NCBI GenBank assembly: GCA_029379385.1 | Contig: CM055609.1 | Span: 3,348,001 to 3,412,000, forward strand | Length of the DNA: 64,000 nt | Source of the DNA: Quillaja saponaria | Taxonomy: Eukaryota; Streptophyta; Magnoliopsida; Fabales; Quillajaceae | Direction: 5' to 3' | Shown here: piece after piece, positions 36,530 through 47,697 of the stretch | How positions within the stretch are numbered: the first letter of the stretch is position 1 | Layout: every line of letters begins with the position of its first letter | The notes under the pieces: generated by a model | Seen by the model: only the letters and a program-made list of their open reading frames with translations | What the model was told of the DNA's origin: nothing | Databases searched by the model: none | Position numbers and translations under genes: made by a program

Positions 36530-38602
36530 TTACTTTGAATTGGAGGGTTGCACCAGTTATGTGATGGTGAACAAAAGGTAAGGGACTTTATAGGCATGGT
36601 GGAGGAGACTGGATGTGCGCAATGAGGCTTACTAAAGTAATAGAAGGGAATGCATCTGGCTCTAATATCACAACAATCTGAACTAATCCATCTAATTAAA
36701 TGAAGGATATCTAAGCAGATTACAATTCAATGGTGGAGTTGGATTTGTGCCTTATGTGTTATTAATGAGAACATTATGAGTATCGGATTGCATATATTTT
36801 GGAAAATTCCCAAATTTAATATTCCAATGCCGTTACCTACCCCTAAAGTGGTACTTCCTTACCAGAGTACCAGCCATAGTTTAGCAAAATGGTAGGCAGA
36901 GGTACTGGAAAAATAAATGTTGCTACCATAGGATGATCCTATTCCTTTTCAAATCTCTGAGGATTTTCCATTATCCCATTACACTCAGATATAACTAGCA
37001 TGCAATTCTTATCTAGGACTAATTTTTACTTTCCTTTAATAGATATAATTCATAGTCTCTTACACCTCTGAAAGCAATTTGAGATATACAAAATACATAA
37101 TTAAACTGGACATAAAGTATAAGACAGATATTATTCTCAATTAACCTTCTTACGTGATATCAAACAACAAGAAAAACATAGTGAAACTAGATATCAACAA
37201 TTCAACCCCAACCTGAAACCTTCTAGATCTAACATGCAGGAAAAAAAGAGGATAGGGTGTTAGACATTCCGATGGTATGGAATATGGATACATGAGGCAG
37301 GTGAGAGGACTGAAAAAAACCTGAGCCCTTAATCCCTATCCTGTACCCCTAGTACCTAAAAAAGAAATGCTAGAAAGGCTCTCTGAAGAGGAAACAACCC
37401 ATCTCAAAACCAAAGGCTTTTTCATTTTCTCTCAACATGCCAATATTCATTTTCTTCTCAGTGCCAAGAATATAGCATTTTGTTAAGGAAGAAAATGCAT
37501 ATCCTACTTACGCAAATTGAAAGGAATAACACAACACTATGTTTCGAATATATAAAGCTTCTGTCATAAGTAAAATTGTACAATATGTTGAGACTCTATG
37601 TCACTCCTCTTCCATCTTCTCCAAGAAAACCAAGTAACGTCTATTAGTTATAAACACTAATTTTTTTCTTTTCAAATTGCATCATTGTCGTCAATGCAAG
37701 CAATTGCTACCTTTTCATTTTATTCCTCCTCTATTACGCTAGAGTAAAGCCAAATCTTTACTGTCCTTCAAAAACCCTCAGTAACTAGATTATTGATCTT
37801 TTTTATGCACCCTACACCTGGGAGTCTTTCATAACCCAGAAAATTCAGACACCCGGAAATTTGTAATTGTAACCCGACCCAATTCCAGGTAAACATTATG
37901 TTTTCCATTTTTCAGATCAGAAATGGGCTGGGCGAAATGATTTTGATCAGCCAGAAAGTTCTAAAGATTGAGAAACTGGAGTCAACCCACTTCAGTAAAT
38001 CAAGTTAATATCTTTAAGCTTGGTAAAGACTAAGGGGAAGAAAAAAAACTATAAATGTATAGCCTATTCAGTTTCTCTGCAAATTGTGTTAGTCAAGCTG
38101 ACAAGAAAGTCTTCCATATAATTTAGAAGAGAAAAATCGTGCATTGAACAATATAACAGTGCCATGGTAAGAAACAAGTTTAATTTTTTTAAAACTTCTA
38201 TTATGCAAAGCAAGATTAGCCTTATTACCATTTACCAATATAATAATATACTGCTCAAAGTAAATGGAAGAAATCTGACGCACCAAATTGTGATGGTAAG
38301 CTAATTGTAATCATTCAAGTATACGAACTAAGCTTGCATCAAGATCAAATTTGAATTTTACTAAATCAGTAAAATAAAATTCAACTATTCAATTTACCTC
38401 TTTTTCCCTTTCCTTATTTTATGTTTCTTCCATACCCTCTCTGGCTGCTGCAACCCATTAATTCCAGAGGTTCAACAAGCAAGAGTGCCTTTGTCAAACC
38501 CGTTTAACAACTTGGGGGATTAGGGTTAGCTCAAAAAGATTAGGTTTTGGGAGCTCAACTCTAGTACTGTGCGTTTACTTGCACGCTGCAGTGAAATGAC
38601 AC
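36530..38602. other. Intergenic, no gene seen
   Basis: About 2 kb of AT-rich sequence with no conserved reading frame on either strand and no repeat I could define. It ends at the target duplication of the hAT-like element. Confidence 0.4.
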
Positions 38603-40635
38603 GGAGCATTTGGGGATGGCAATGGATCGAATCGGGTATCGGGTTGGATATTCGACTCGATCCAAAGCATTTGAATCAGATATTTTTTTAAAAGTTTGAT
38701 ATATAAGTCGGATCGGGTCGGACAAAAACCGATCCAAAACATATTTCAGGTTCCACACTTTGTTAATTGACGAAAGAATTCTCCGGCCTTCACCAATTGC
38801 TCACCACCGATTGCTCAGTCTTGAAGATTCCTGTTTGTTGTTGTCTGGATTGAAGCTCTCCAAGTATGGCTTTGTCTATCCCTCAGTGTATTCTTCTTCT
38901 CCTACCCCTCTGCGACACCCCCTCTTGTGAATCCTTTTCTGCCAATCATCTTTTTTTAACTTAAAAGAGTTTTGAGTTTGTTTTCAAAACAAGAAAATTT
39001 CTGAAATTGGGATTTTCTTTTAGTCTCTAGGATGAAGGGGTTGTTCTGTTCTTTTAGTCTCTGATATGGATTAAACAAATTGGGCTTGCCCAAGTACTTA
39101 TGGTTTTGGGTTTTAAATAGGAGTTATTGTCTTTATGATTAAACGCTGCGTTTAGTTGGTTATGATTGTTTTAGCTTTAGCAGATAGTTGGAGCGTGCGT
39201 TGCTTTCTGTTTTAGCTTTCTGTTATAACTACACAGGAGCCTCAGTTGTAATTCATTCAAAGATTTTATCAGTTAAGTCAGTTATATTTTCTCTCTCGAT
39301 TCTTCTTCTTCTGCCTTCCTATTTCTGTTTTTCTTGAGATCCACCTCTGAGTAGAAGGGTTAGCCATAGCTGAGACAGCTTTGGATCTCTGAGAATTACC
39401 TTTATCAGTCTCTAGGATGTAGGGGTTGTTCTATTCTTTTAGTCTCTAGGACGAATCAATGCCAGATCTCACTGGGTTAGGTTAATATCTCAGATCTGTT
39501 TGCATTGGATATCACTGCCGTTGTCCCCTCAGTCCAATGAAGGTCACCCTCCAATCAACGTAAATGACGTATTCCCTTACTTTGCCGGGAAGGTTTACAA
39601 TCGGATATCTCGACCATCTTCTTCAGTTGCGGCGCCCACTTGTGAGGCGAAATGAGAACGGTCCCTTACCCATTATTTTCCCCCAATATATATGCAGTAA
39701 AATCTGAAATTTTCAATATTTGTATAGGAAAAAACAGAAAAAGAAAAAAAAGGGTCTATAGGGAAATAATGGAAATCATTGGCCTTTGGGGTTCTTTTTT
39801 GTCTTCTTCTTCTATCCCTCCGCCTTCTTCCTCCATAAACGCCTTCACAACCTGTTGCAGAAAACCTTCCGAATGATCCATTTTTCGTTAAATTTTCCTC
39901 GTTTTTTAACTTGAGCATATTCGCATCTACTTTCTCCAGTTTCTTTCTTTATTTATTTATTCCAACCCAACCCTTAAATTGTATATATATATATATGGTT
40001 TCTTAATCCTTTTTTGGTATTTTACTGCTGCTATCTGGTGTTTCTTTCCTATTGTTTTCTCAGTGACTCTGATATTGTTTGTTTCGGCTGACTGTACAGG
40101 ACTATCAGAGCCCGCTTTCCTCTATGGGAAAGACCACATATTATACATTGATATATTTTCTCATCTCTGTAAAGACTCAAATATATATTGTACATGTTGA
40201 AGTCAATTCATTTGATTTTGTTCTACTCTGAGAATGGTTGAAGTTAGCAGATCTGCAAACTGTTGCAGTGTCTCTCATATTATCAAGGAGGCAAAAGAAA
40301 TGCAAGTATACATCATGCGTAATTTTCTGAAGTTACCAGTTCGTTGTTGACAAGTTTGGATCTGAAGTTTGAAATGGATATATCTTAACAATAGAAGAGC
40401 CTCTTGACAAACCCACAATACCAATTTTTATTTTTATTTTTGTTAGCAATAAGCAATTATTATAAAGGAAAAAAAAGCATGGGTCGGGTCTGGATCAGGT
40501 CCGGGTCAAAGGCCTAAGATTCATGAATCAAAAATATTGGATCGGGCTCTATCCAAAAACCTTTGGATCACATATTAGATAGGTCGGTCGGTCGGGTCGG
40601 ACCCGATCCGGTCCATTGCCATCCATAGGAGCATT
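38603..40635. mobile_element. Non-autonomous hAT-like element, 2017 bp, with 8-bp target duplication
   Basis: Element 38611-40627. The left end TGGGGATGGCAATGGAT and inverted right end TATGGATGGCAATGGACC are terminal inverted repeats; GGGATGGCAATGG-like ends are typical of plant hAT elements. GGAGCATT flanks both sides exactly (38603-38610 and 40628-40635), and 8 bp is the hAT duplication length. Subterminal regions are rich in GGATCGGGTCGG motifs on both ends. No transposase was found, so it is non-autonomous. The inside contains stretches with gene-like character (39490-39650 and 39765-39875) that may be captured host sequence, and a short direct repeat around AGTCTCTAGGATG (about 39022 and 39408). 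Confidence 0.88.
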
Positions 40636-42913
40636 AGAGACGGAAGGCTGCCAAGGTTTTGCTTGTCTGAACTCTGAACGACGTTTTTCAATTGAAAACT
40701 ACTGTCATTTACTATAGATGACAGTCGTATAACAGAAGCAACTTAAGAAGCAATGACAAAGAACGACACCAAGGCGTGAAAACGAATTATACTTCTTTAT
40801 TATATATTTATTTTATTTATTAACTATTATCTTTAATTATGATGATATTTTCTTAGTAGTATGGGTATGTATTTTTAATATTTTAATATATGAAGTTATA
40901 ATAAATATATTTTCATATAAAATAATATTTTGGCTTGATCATATGGTAATCTGGTAAATAATTTATTGTTTTTAGAGAATATATGACATTTTAGTTTTAT
41001 TTTAAATTTTAAAAAACATCCTACAATAATTTTTAGACAACAGTAAGAGAAGGATAGTGGACGCAAATTAACTAAATACCTCTATAATCTAATAAAAAAA
41101 TAATCTAACAAATTTATCACCACCAACTCTAAAAAAAGAGCTTGATTGTGATCATTTTATTTGTTGTTTTTCACTTGCCTTGCTCACACCTTTTACAGCA
41201 AATCTTGCATATTGTTTGATTTTCTATATCACATGAGTTTCGGAAATATTATTTGTAAAAATTTTGGGGAGCTGCTAAATATTCTAATTCACATTAGGAA
41301 GTAAAACAATCTGTCACAAAATTCATAATTAACACATTCCACTAATCCGAATTAATAAAGTGCTAACCAAGACTCAAATCCTTCAAAGATATGTCGTTTT
41401 TTAAATATATAACTATATATATTATATAAATAATTTAAATAAAATTTTAGACTAAGACGCACATATATAACATTTTAGACCCTCTGGAGAAATAAAACTA
41501 AAGGAAAGAAGCACTCTGGAAGACAGTTCAAAGTTCAGAATTTTTTTTATTTTTTTTCATTCTATTTAGGAGGTAATAGGTCAGTGGACTAAAGAATTCA
41601 TTCAAATTTATTTTCTGAACCTCTCAAGAGTTTAAAATATAAAAATCAATGAAAGAATCATCCATTTTTAATCACCAGACTAATCCATTAAGAAACCACA
41701 CAATTTGCTTATTTTATAGTTTTGATACTCTATCTAAAGACATGAATCCATAGAGGTAGATGCAGAAGAAATTGCAAGGTTGCCCAAAATAATTGTATTT
41801 CATAGAACTCCTATGAAAAATAATGAACCATGCTTAATAAAGAACCAGCCAAACCAATCCCAGACTCATTCTTTATATTAAGCCTTAAAAGCAATTTACC
41901 AGCATATCAAATCATGAAAAATGCTTATCATATTATCAGATTATTAATAAATAGATACCTGATTCAAGCCAGACTAATTCCATGTTTTTATACTGAAATG
42001 AAGAACACCACAGAAGCCACACAACAAAGATATGTTCAGTATAACTGTAGATATGTCCCGAAAACCTAAATCTTTGAACAATTTGAATGTAAGCTAGTAT
42101 TTATTTACTCAAAGCAAAATTAACTTCATGTCTTACTATTGTCATTTTCTTTTTCACCTTTCCAGGATGCACAAAAAGTTGAAGAGAAGCTGAGCAGCCA
42201 AATCTAACTAAAATGTGCAACCAATGTTATTGTTTTCCTTGAAATTTTTTATGAACTAATTCAGCATATACTCATAAAAATAAAAAAATAATAATAAAAA
42301 AAAAATCCTTCATCTGAGCTCCATGCCAACAAAATTATAACATGCTTATGCAACTAAAATTTGGGATGAGTACACACTAGCAATATAATCCAGACAACTA
42401 TTTGATACTTTGATATAACCAAAGATGCAACAACAGATTCCTGAAAAAGTACATGTCACGAGACAAGGTGTTTCACAACAACCATATATGTGTAGGTGAC
42501 GCTAAGCACAACAGAAAAATATTATTTTCCAAACATCCTGCAGAAAGCATAATAGCTAATACTTTCCATAATATCACAAGTAACATTTTACCATACTACC
42601 AAGTGTCATGGATGCAGTCTTACAACTTAAGAAAGAGTAGTAAAAGAAAAAAGAAATGGAAGAGTATCAACCACATCAAAAAGCATTCTCCAACATGGAA
42701 TTCCTTCCTTCTGCACCAGGTAAAGCCTACCCAAGCAAAACCTGATAAAGATTAAAAAAAAAAAAGCTATTACGTATATGATGCAACATATGCTAATAGG
42801 TGAATTTTCATAATATCACCAACACAAACTCTGAATTCTTCAAAAAAGAATCAGGTGAGAATCATGAAATTACCTCTGTTCATCCACTTTTCTAGCTATA
42901 CTTCACAAATTCT
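40636..42913. other. Intergenic, no gene seen
   Basis: AT-rich sequence without recognisable coding frames. The right part is probably 3' UTR or downstream flank of the F-box gene ending at 42914. Confidence 0.4.
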
Positions 42914-44719
42914 TCACAGGACCAGTTTGAACCCCTGCAACAGGAATTCATGCCTGACAATGCCAAAAACACACATCAGAGTTTTATCAAAATGGGCAAC
43001 ATATTATTCCCCGCTTGCTCAAACACAGAAAGATAGTGAGAAGTCCAAATTGACTCTAGCCATTGCATTGTGAGTCAAGTAAGAAAAGGCTAAGAAAATA
43101 AACAACACTATACAAAAACTGTTAATCACTTAGTCCCAAATATAAACCAAAACATGTCCACAACAAATAATATTTAGCGGTATAACAGTTCCAAAACCAA
43201 CAAGTGTTTCTGAGAAAATGCAGATTTGCATTATTAGTGATATAATTCGTAATACATAAACCAGCAACTGTAAATATACATCCAATCATCTCATGTAAAC
43301 AACCAATTCTGTACTTTTAAGAATAGAATAGTGTGAAACTCAAGCGTGGTAAGAACTTTACATCCCAGTACGGAAAATTTGATAGCATTACCCTCTGGAA
43401 AATCAAATATACTGATTACTGATATGTTCATCAAATTATATAGAATGCAGGTAATGCACCAAATGTTAAGCTAAAACACAAAAATTACCAAAGTTGCATC
43501 TGTAAAATGATTACTATAAAAAGGTCAACAAATTTTACCTGTTCTTCCTTTTTCCCTGTTCCTTCTTAACTGCTCTCTCTGGATGCTTCTTCTCACCAGT
43601 TCCCCTGTTGTCATCAAGCTTAACAAGGCTATCCACACAAATCTTAGACTGAAATACTTCTGGAACTCCAAAAACTTGAGCATTTATCACTGTCTTTTTC
43701 TCTAAGTCATACCACAGAAAATTTTTATCATCTTGGCCTAAAAACAGTTCTTCACCATTCATTGAATAAGCTAAAGGAACAATGTAATCAAAACCCCGTT
43801 CAAGTTGTGTTTCTGCCAAAGAATACATTTTAACCCAAGATTCTTTTACCCCGTACTGCTTCATAACCCACACATCAATTTTTTCATGAGCACCATAAAT
43901 ACAGAGCAAACAAAGACAACCCTCAAACTCACGCAACTTCAAGAGAAAATAATCAGAAATGTTTGGCAGCGGCATCTGTCGATATTTCTCGACACTGATA
44001 TCGAAAGCCACAATTAATTGCAGAATGTTAATATGTTGTTCACTAAGCAACCAATGCAAATTCCCGTTAGCATATGTACCCCATTGATAACCCCAGTAAA
44101 GGAAATATGGAAAGTCGGGAGCCCTTTTCCATGCATTTGATTTCAAACTAAAAACCTCGACTATCTTCTCATGATTGTCATTGATATCATAAAACTGAAG
44201 CATCCTAACCACCTTGTAATCTTCATTACCAGAATCATAACCAAACCCATAAGCTACATTAAAATCTTGATCGCAATTCGCATAAAAGGTAAAATTGTCA
44301 GGATACATAATAGGGTTATCAGGCACCTGACGGCGTTCTCTGGTAGCAACATTCCACAAAACAACTTCATTATCAACATTTGACAAACAAAGCAAGCCAT
44401 CGCATGAACCTACCATGCGCAAACTGCAATCCCGAGCATTAGGTAGTTGAGCTAGTTTGTTAACATGATTAGGTGAACTCAGGTCCATAGTATAGAAGGA
44501 ATCGTCCAAGAGAATGAGGCTATGGTTGGTTTTCGACTCCAATGAGTGTTTGAGATGAAGTTGGATAAAATATTGACTGTCGATCACTGAACAAAATGGT
44601 TTCGAAACGGATTTGAAGCGCAGGAGTGACTTCACGGGTAATCGGCATAGTATATTCAAAACAATATCAGACGGTATGTTTGACATTGTAAAATTGGGGT
44701 TAGGGTTAGGGTTTTTCAT
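42914..44719 (-). CDS. CPR1-type F-box protein (intact)
   Basis: Substrate receptor of an SCF ubiquitin ligase. Arabidopsis CPR1/CPR30, the best-known member, targets immune receptors such as SNC1 (known); the target here is unknown. Exon 1 is 43539-44719 and exon 2 is 42914-42953, giving 1221 nt (406 aa). The F-box is about residues 12-55 (IPSDIVLNILCRLPVKSLLR, FKSVSKPFCSVIDS). The FBA domain follows (GSCDGLLCLSNVDNEVVLWN, GFGYDSGNEDYKVVRMLQFY, EVFSLKSNAWKRAPDFPY, IDVWVMKQYGVKESWVK). Then comes a Lys/Arg-rich tail. Unspliced DNA seems to stop at RKNR-TAA, but those bases form a donor (AG|GTAAAA). Splicing to 42953 adds HEFLLQGFKLVL, the family's usual end. Start chosen at MKNPNPNPNFT; MSNIPSDI, 11 codons further in, is also possible. 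Confidence 0.92.
44698..44717 (-). repeat. Telomere-like (CCCTAA) repeat at the start of the F-box gene
   Basis: On the minus strand AACCCTAACCCTAACCCC follows the proposed ATG and encodes the NPNPNPN run. The same motif works as a telo-box in plant promoters. If translation starts at the inner Met (MSNIPSD), the motif would lie in the 5' leader. Confidence 0.6.
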
Positions 44720-45389
44720 GGAAATTGAAAAGGCGAAGCTGCAGTGTGTACTTGCATGGAGGGAGACTAGAAAATGGAGGAGGAGGAGGGGTTGGTTGAG
44801 AAACGAAATAGAGTCTTGCACATTTGAAATCTCTATTCCATAAATATCCTTGTCACTGAGCCGGGCACGGTCCAAAACTTTAGGGTTAGTTTGGTCATTT
44901 GGTTATCCCTCAAATAGTCTGCTAATAAAATGGGCCCACCAAATCCAAATTGCAGGGCCTGCTCATGGGACCATTCTTTCATTTTATCTCTTTTTCTTTT
45001 TGTAAAACAAGGATGGACATTTGACATGGTGATTGAAGTGTTATATTTGTGCACAAAAAATAAAAAGTGAAATATCCTTACCTTATGTTTAAATTTTGAG
45101 AGGCTGTGAATATTAAAATAGTTGAGGTGTGACATTATATAAAGATACGTAATGAGTAAAATTCTTAATGAGTTGCTCGTGAGTTATTGATAACTTAATT
45201 CTATTCGTATTTGTTTAATTAAAAAATAAATATATGGCATTATAGTATTCAATTCTCTGAACAGGATGAAGAATTGAGGATAATTAATATAGAATTATAT
45301 TAAATGATGAAATGCCATGCATATATAACCACAGAGATCAAAGACAGAGAGTGTACTGTAAAACAGTCTTGAGTAACAAACAATTAACT
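44720..45389. other. Promoter side of the F-box gene; no other gene
   Basis: The open frame extends upstream of 44719 to 44875, but that part is hydrophobic and does not look like F-box protein, so it is taken as leader. The rest is AT-rich up to the next relic. Confidence 0.4.
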
Positions 45390-46130
45390 ACATCATTTTT
45401 CTTTTCTTTTTCTCTTTTAGTTTATTTTTTCTTTCCCTTTTCCCATTTATGGTTTTTCTTCTTATTAACTCATCAAGCCTAATCAGGCTACCCACACAAA
45501 TTTCAGAATTATATGAAGATGAAAATCCATGAACCTGAACATCTTTCACTCTATTTTTTTCTCAGGTCATAACACAAGTTGTTTCCATTTTGACATTAAA
45601 CACCATCCCTAGCTCTTGAGTGAGCTAAACAGATAACCAAATTCAAAATAGTTTATTCATTTTTAAGTCATAATAAATCGATATAAATCTTCATTAGTTC
45701 TAATAATTTATTTGTTAGTATACACTACTGCACTATAAATCATCAGACTCTATGTATATTAGTTAACTACACTCAAATCGTTAGATACTCTTGCGATTGA
45801 TAGGTTACTTAATTTCCACAGCAGAAACCCAGTTCCTTATCACAGAATCAGGCAGGACTCCTCCTCTAGTTACACCAATTGATTCCTTACTGTTAAACCA
45901 CTGAAAGTGACTGTTTCCTCTAGTTACACCAAGTGATTGCTTATTGTTAAACCACTGAAAGTGACTGTTTGCAGAAAGTATCAAAGTCTCATATATCTTT
46001 TTATCACAATGTTTAAAGACATTCTCATATTGCTGTGACACTAAAAAACCACATAGCCACGACTCTTTTATCCCATGACTTCATAACCCACACGCATCAC
46101 CACAGATACCAAAGTAACTAGACGACTTTT
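45390..46130 (-). pseudogene. Decayed CPR1-type F-box gene (3' part only)
   Basis: At about 46040-46100 a frame with VWVMKSWDKRV matches the DVWVMKQYGV segment of the intact genes. At 45460-45590 NNLCYDLRKK, a stop, then VKDVQVHGFSSSYNSEICVG and SLIRLDEL match the end of the FBA domain, followed by a Lys/Arg-rich tail. The F-box itself is missing. Between the two pieces lies unrelated sequence including a 54-bp tandem repeat. This is clearly non-functional. Confidence 0.78.
45863..45970 (-). repeat. 54-bp tandem duplication inside the F-box relic
   Basis: Two copies (45863-45916 and 45917-45970), 54 bases each and in frame. On the minus strand each encodes an 18-residue unit, NSHFQWFNNKQSLGVTRG and a close variant. 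They differ at only a few bases, so the duplication is younger than the decay of the host gene. Confidence 0.85.
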
Positions 46131-46638
46131 CAACACACATTCAAATGAAACAGAATATTTCAAATAACACATTCAAAAACTAGAAATAATGTTGGGGGAT
46201 TTAAGCAAGAGTGAATAATTTATATTATCCTAGTCATTTAGAGAAATTCATATCATCTGATTCTTAGTCACTGAATATCATTTTATACAAACTGTTTGCT
46301 AATGCTTGCAATATAGAACTTAGCCCAGCAAATTCTTTTTGGACAAAGATTCATTCATATAAGTGAAGGTTGGTTATGTTTACAAAATAGAACTTAAGCC
46401 TATCAAATTCCTTCTGAAAAGATATCCCTTCATGGTCCGCTACTGAAAGTTTGAAACTCCAATTCCTACAAAAAGCCCCGCATAAATCAAGATTATGACA
46501 GACAGAATATCATCAGACAATAAGTTTATGAGGTCTCTTACATTATAGAAAGCACAAAACAGAAAAAAGAGAGGAGAAGAAACATAAGCATTTGTTTACC
46601 TCTTTCCATTTATTGCATAGCTTGTTTCTCCTATTGGT
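46131..46638. other. Spacer between F-box relics
   Basis: AT-rich, with no conserved frame. It probably includes the old 3' flank of the pseudogene that ends at 46639. Confidence 0.35.
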
Positions 46639-47697
46639 TTATAGTTTTAGTTTGAACCCCGTTGATAGGAAATCATCCCTGATGAACAAATTGACCAATA
46701 AGTGAATAATCAATCACGGCAAAATCTAATTGAATACAATATGTCAAACACTATGTATAAGTTGAACTTTCGGTGGGCATCAAGAGATAACAAAGAAAAC
46801 TGCAACAGAAGCATTACTAAAACAAGGAATTCCCAAAATCATCAAGAAGAAAAGAAAATGAGGGCATGTCAAATTAATCAACAATAGATATAATGCCATG
46901 TAAAAAAACAAAAGCATCATAAGAAGACAGATGTATTTTACCTCTTCTTTTTGTTCTTTTCTGCAGGTTTCTGATTAGAAGGTTGCTTCTTTCTGTTGCT
47001 TCCATCACCAACATTTAGGGAAACCAAACTCCTATGACATACATGTACATCAAAATCACTCTCAGTACCACGGATTCTCACATCCTCAAGGTTTTTGCTT
47101 CTCAAATCATACCAAGCAAGCTTCTTACTGTTAAGTTCCAACAGAATTTTCTCACCATTCTTAGAATATAATAAAGGCCTAAAGCGTGGACGCCATATTC
47201 TAGTACAACAGAAAAAAAAATTGTCCAAGAATCCTGCACCCCATATTTCTCCATCACCCACATATCAACTTTATCATTGTAAATACCCTCCATATATCCG
47301 CACATTATGCAGAGTTTCCCATCCAGTAATCCTACATTTATATTGTAATCCTTATGATCCTCAATCCCATATTCAGGTTGTGGCACATAAATAAACTCTT
47401 CAACCCTCAGATCAAACCCAACAACCAAACTTCGCTTCTCCATACCGGACTGTACATTGACCGCCCAGTTCAAAGTGCCATCAACATATGGCCCATAACC
47501 TAGTTTATAAGAATGACTATTGTTAGGCTCGTTCAAAAAACCAACAAAATCGGACACAAAATACACCATGTTCCAAGAATTTTTCTTCAAGCTATAAACT
47601 TTCGTCTCAGAGTAGACTCTGTCATAATCAATTGATGGGTTCTATCTTTGATTAGTATATCATTGATCACATCTAGTGGAAAACTAGCCATCGCCAT
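46639..47697 (-). pseudogene. CPR1-type F-box pseudogene with internal deletion and frameshift
   Basis: It begins MAMASFPLDVINDILIK (47697), the first third of an F-box, then joins directly to YDRVYSETKVYSLKKNSWNM, which belongs in the FBA domain. About 170 residues (roughly 500 bp) are missing near 47640, and the junction is out of frame. The reading continues through VDMWVMEKYGVQDSWTIFFS. It then shifts by one missing base (47150-47210) to reach RPLLYSKNGEKILLELNSKK and LAWYDLRSKNLEDVRI. The terminal exon is preserved: donor at 46941, exon 46639-46678, encoding DDFLSTGFKLKL. Two independent lesions make this a true pseudogene. Confidence 0.88.

Noticed and set aside
44720..44875. Upstream extension of the F-box open frame (MDRARLSDKD start)
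   Set aside because: Extra hydrophobic 52 residues do not resemble the family; the leader with a later ATG is more likely.
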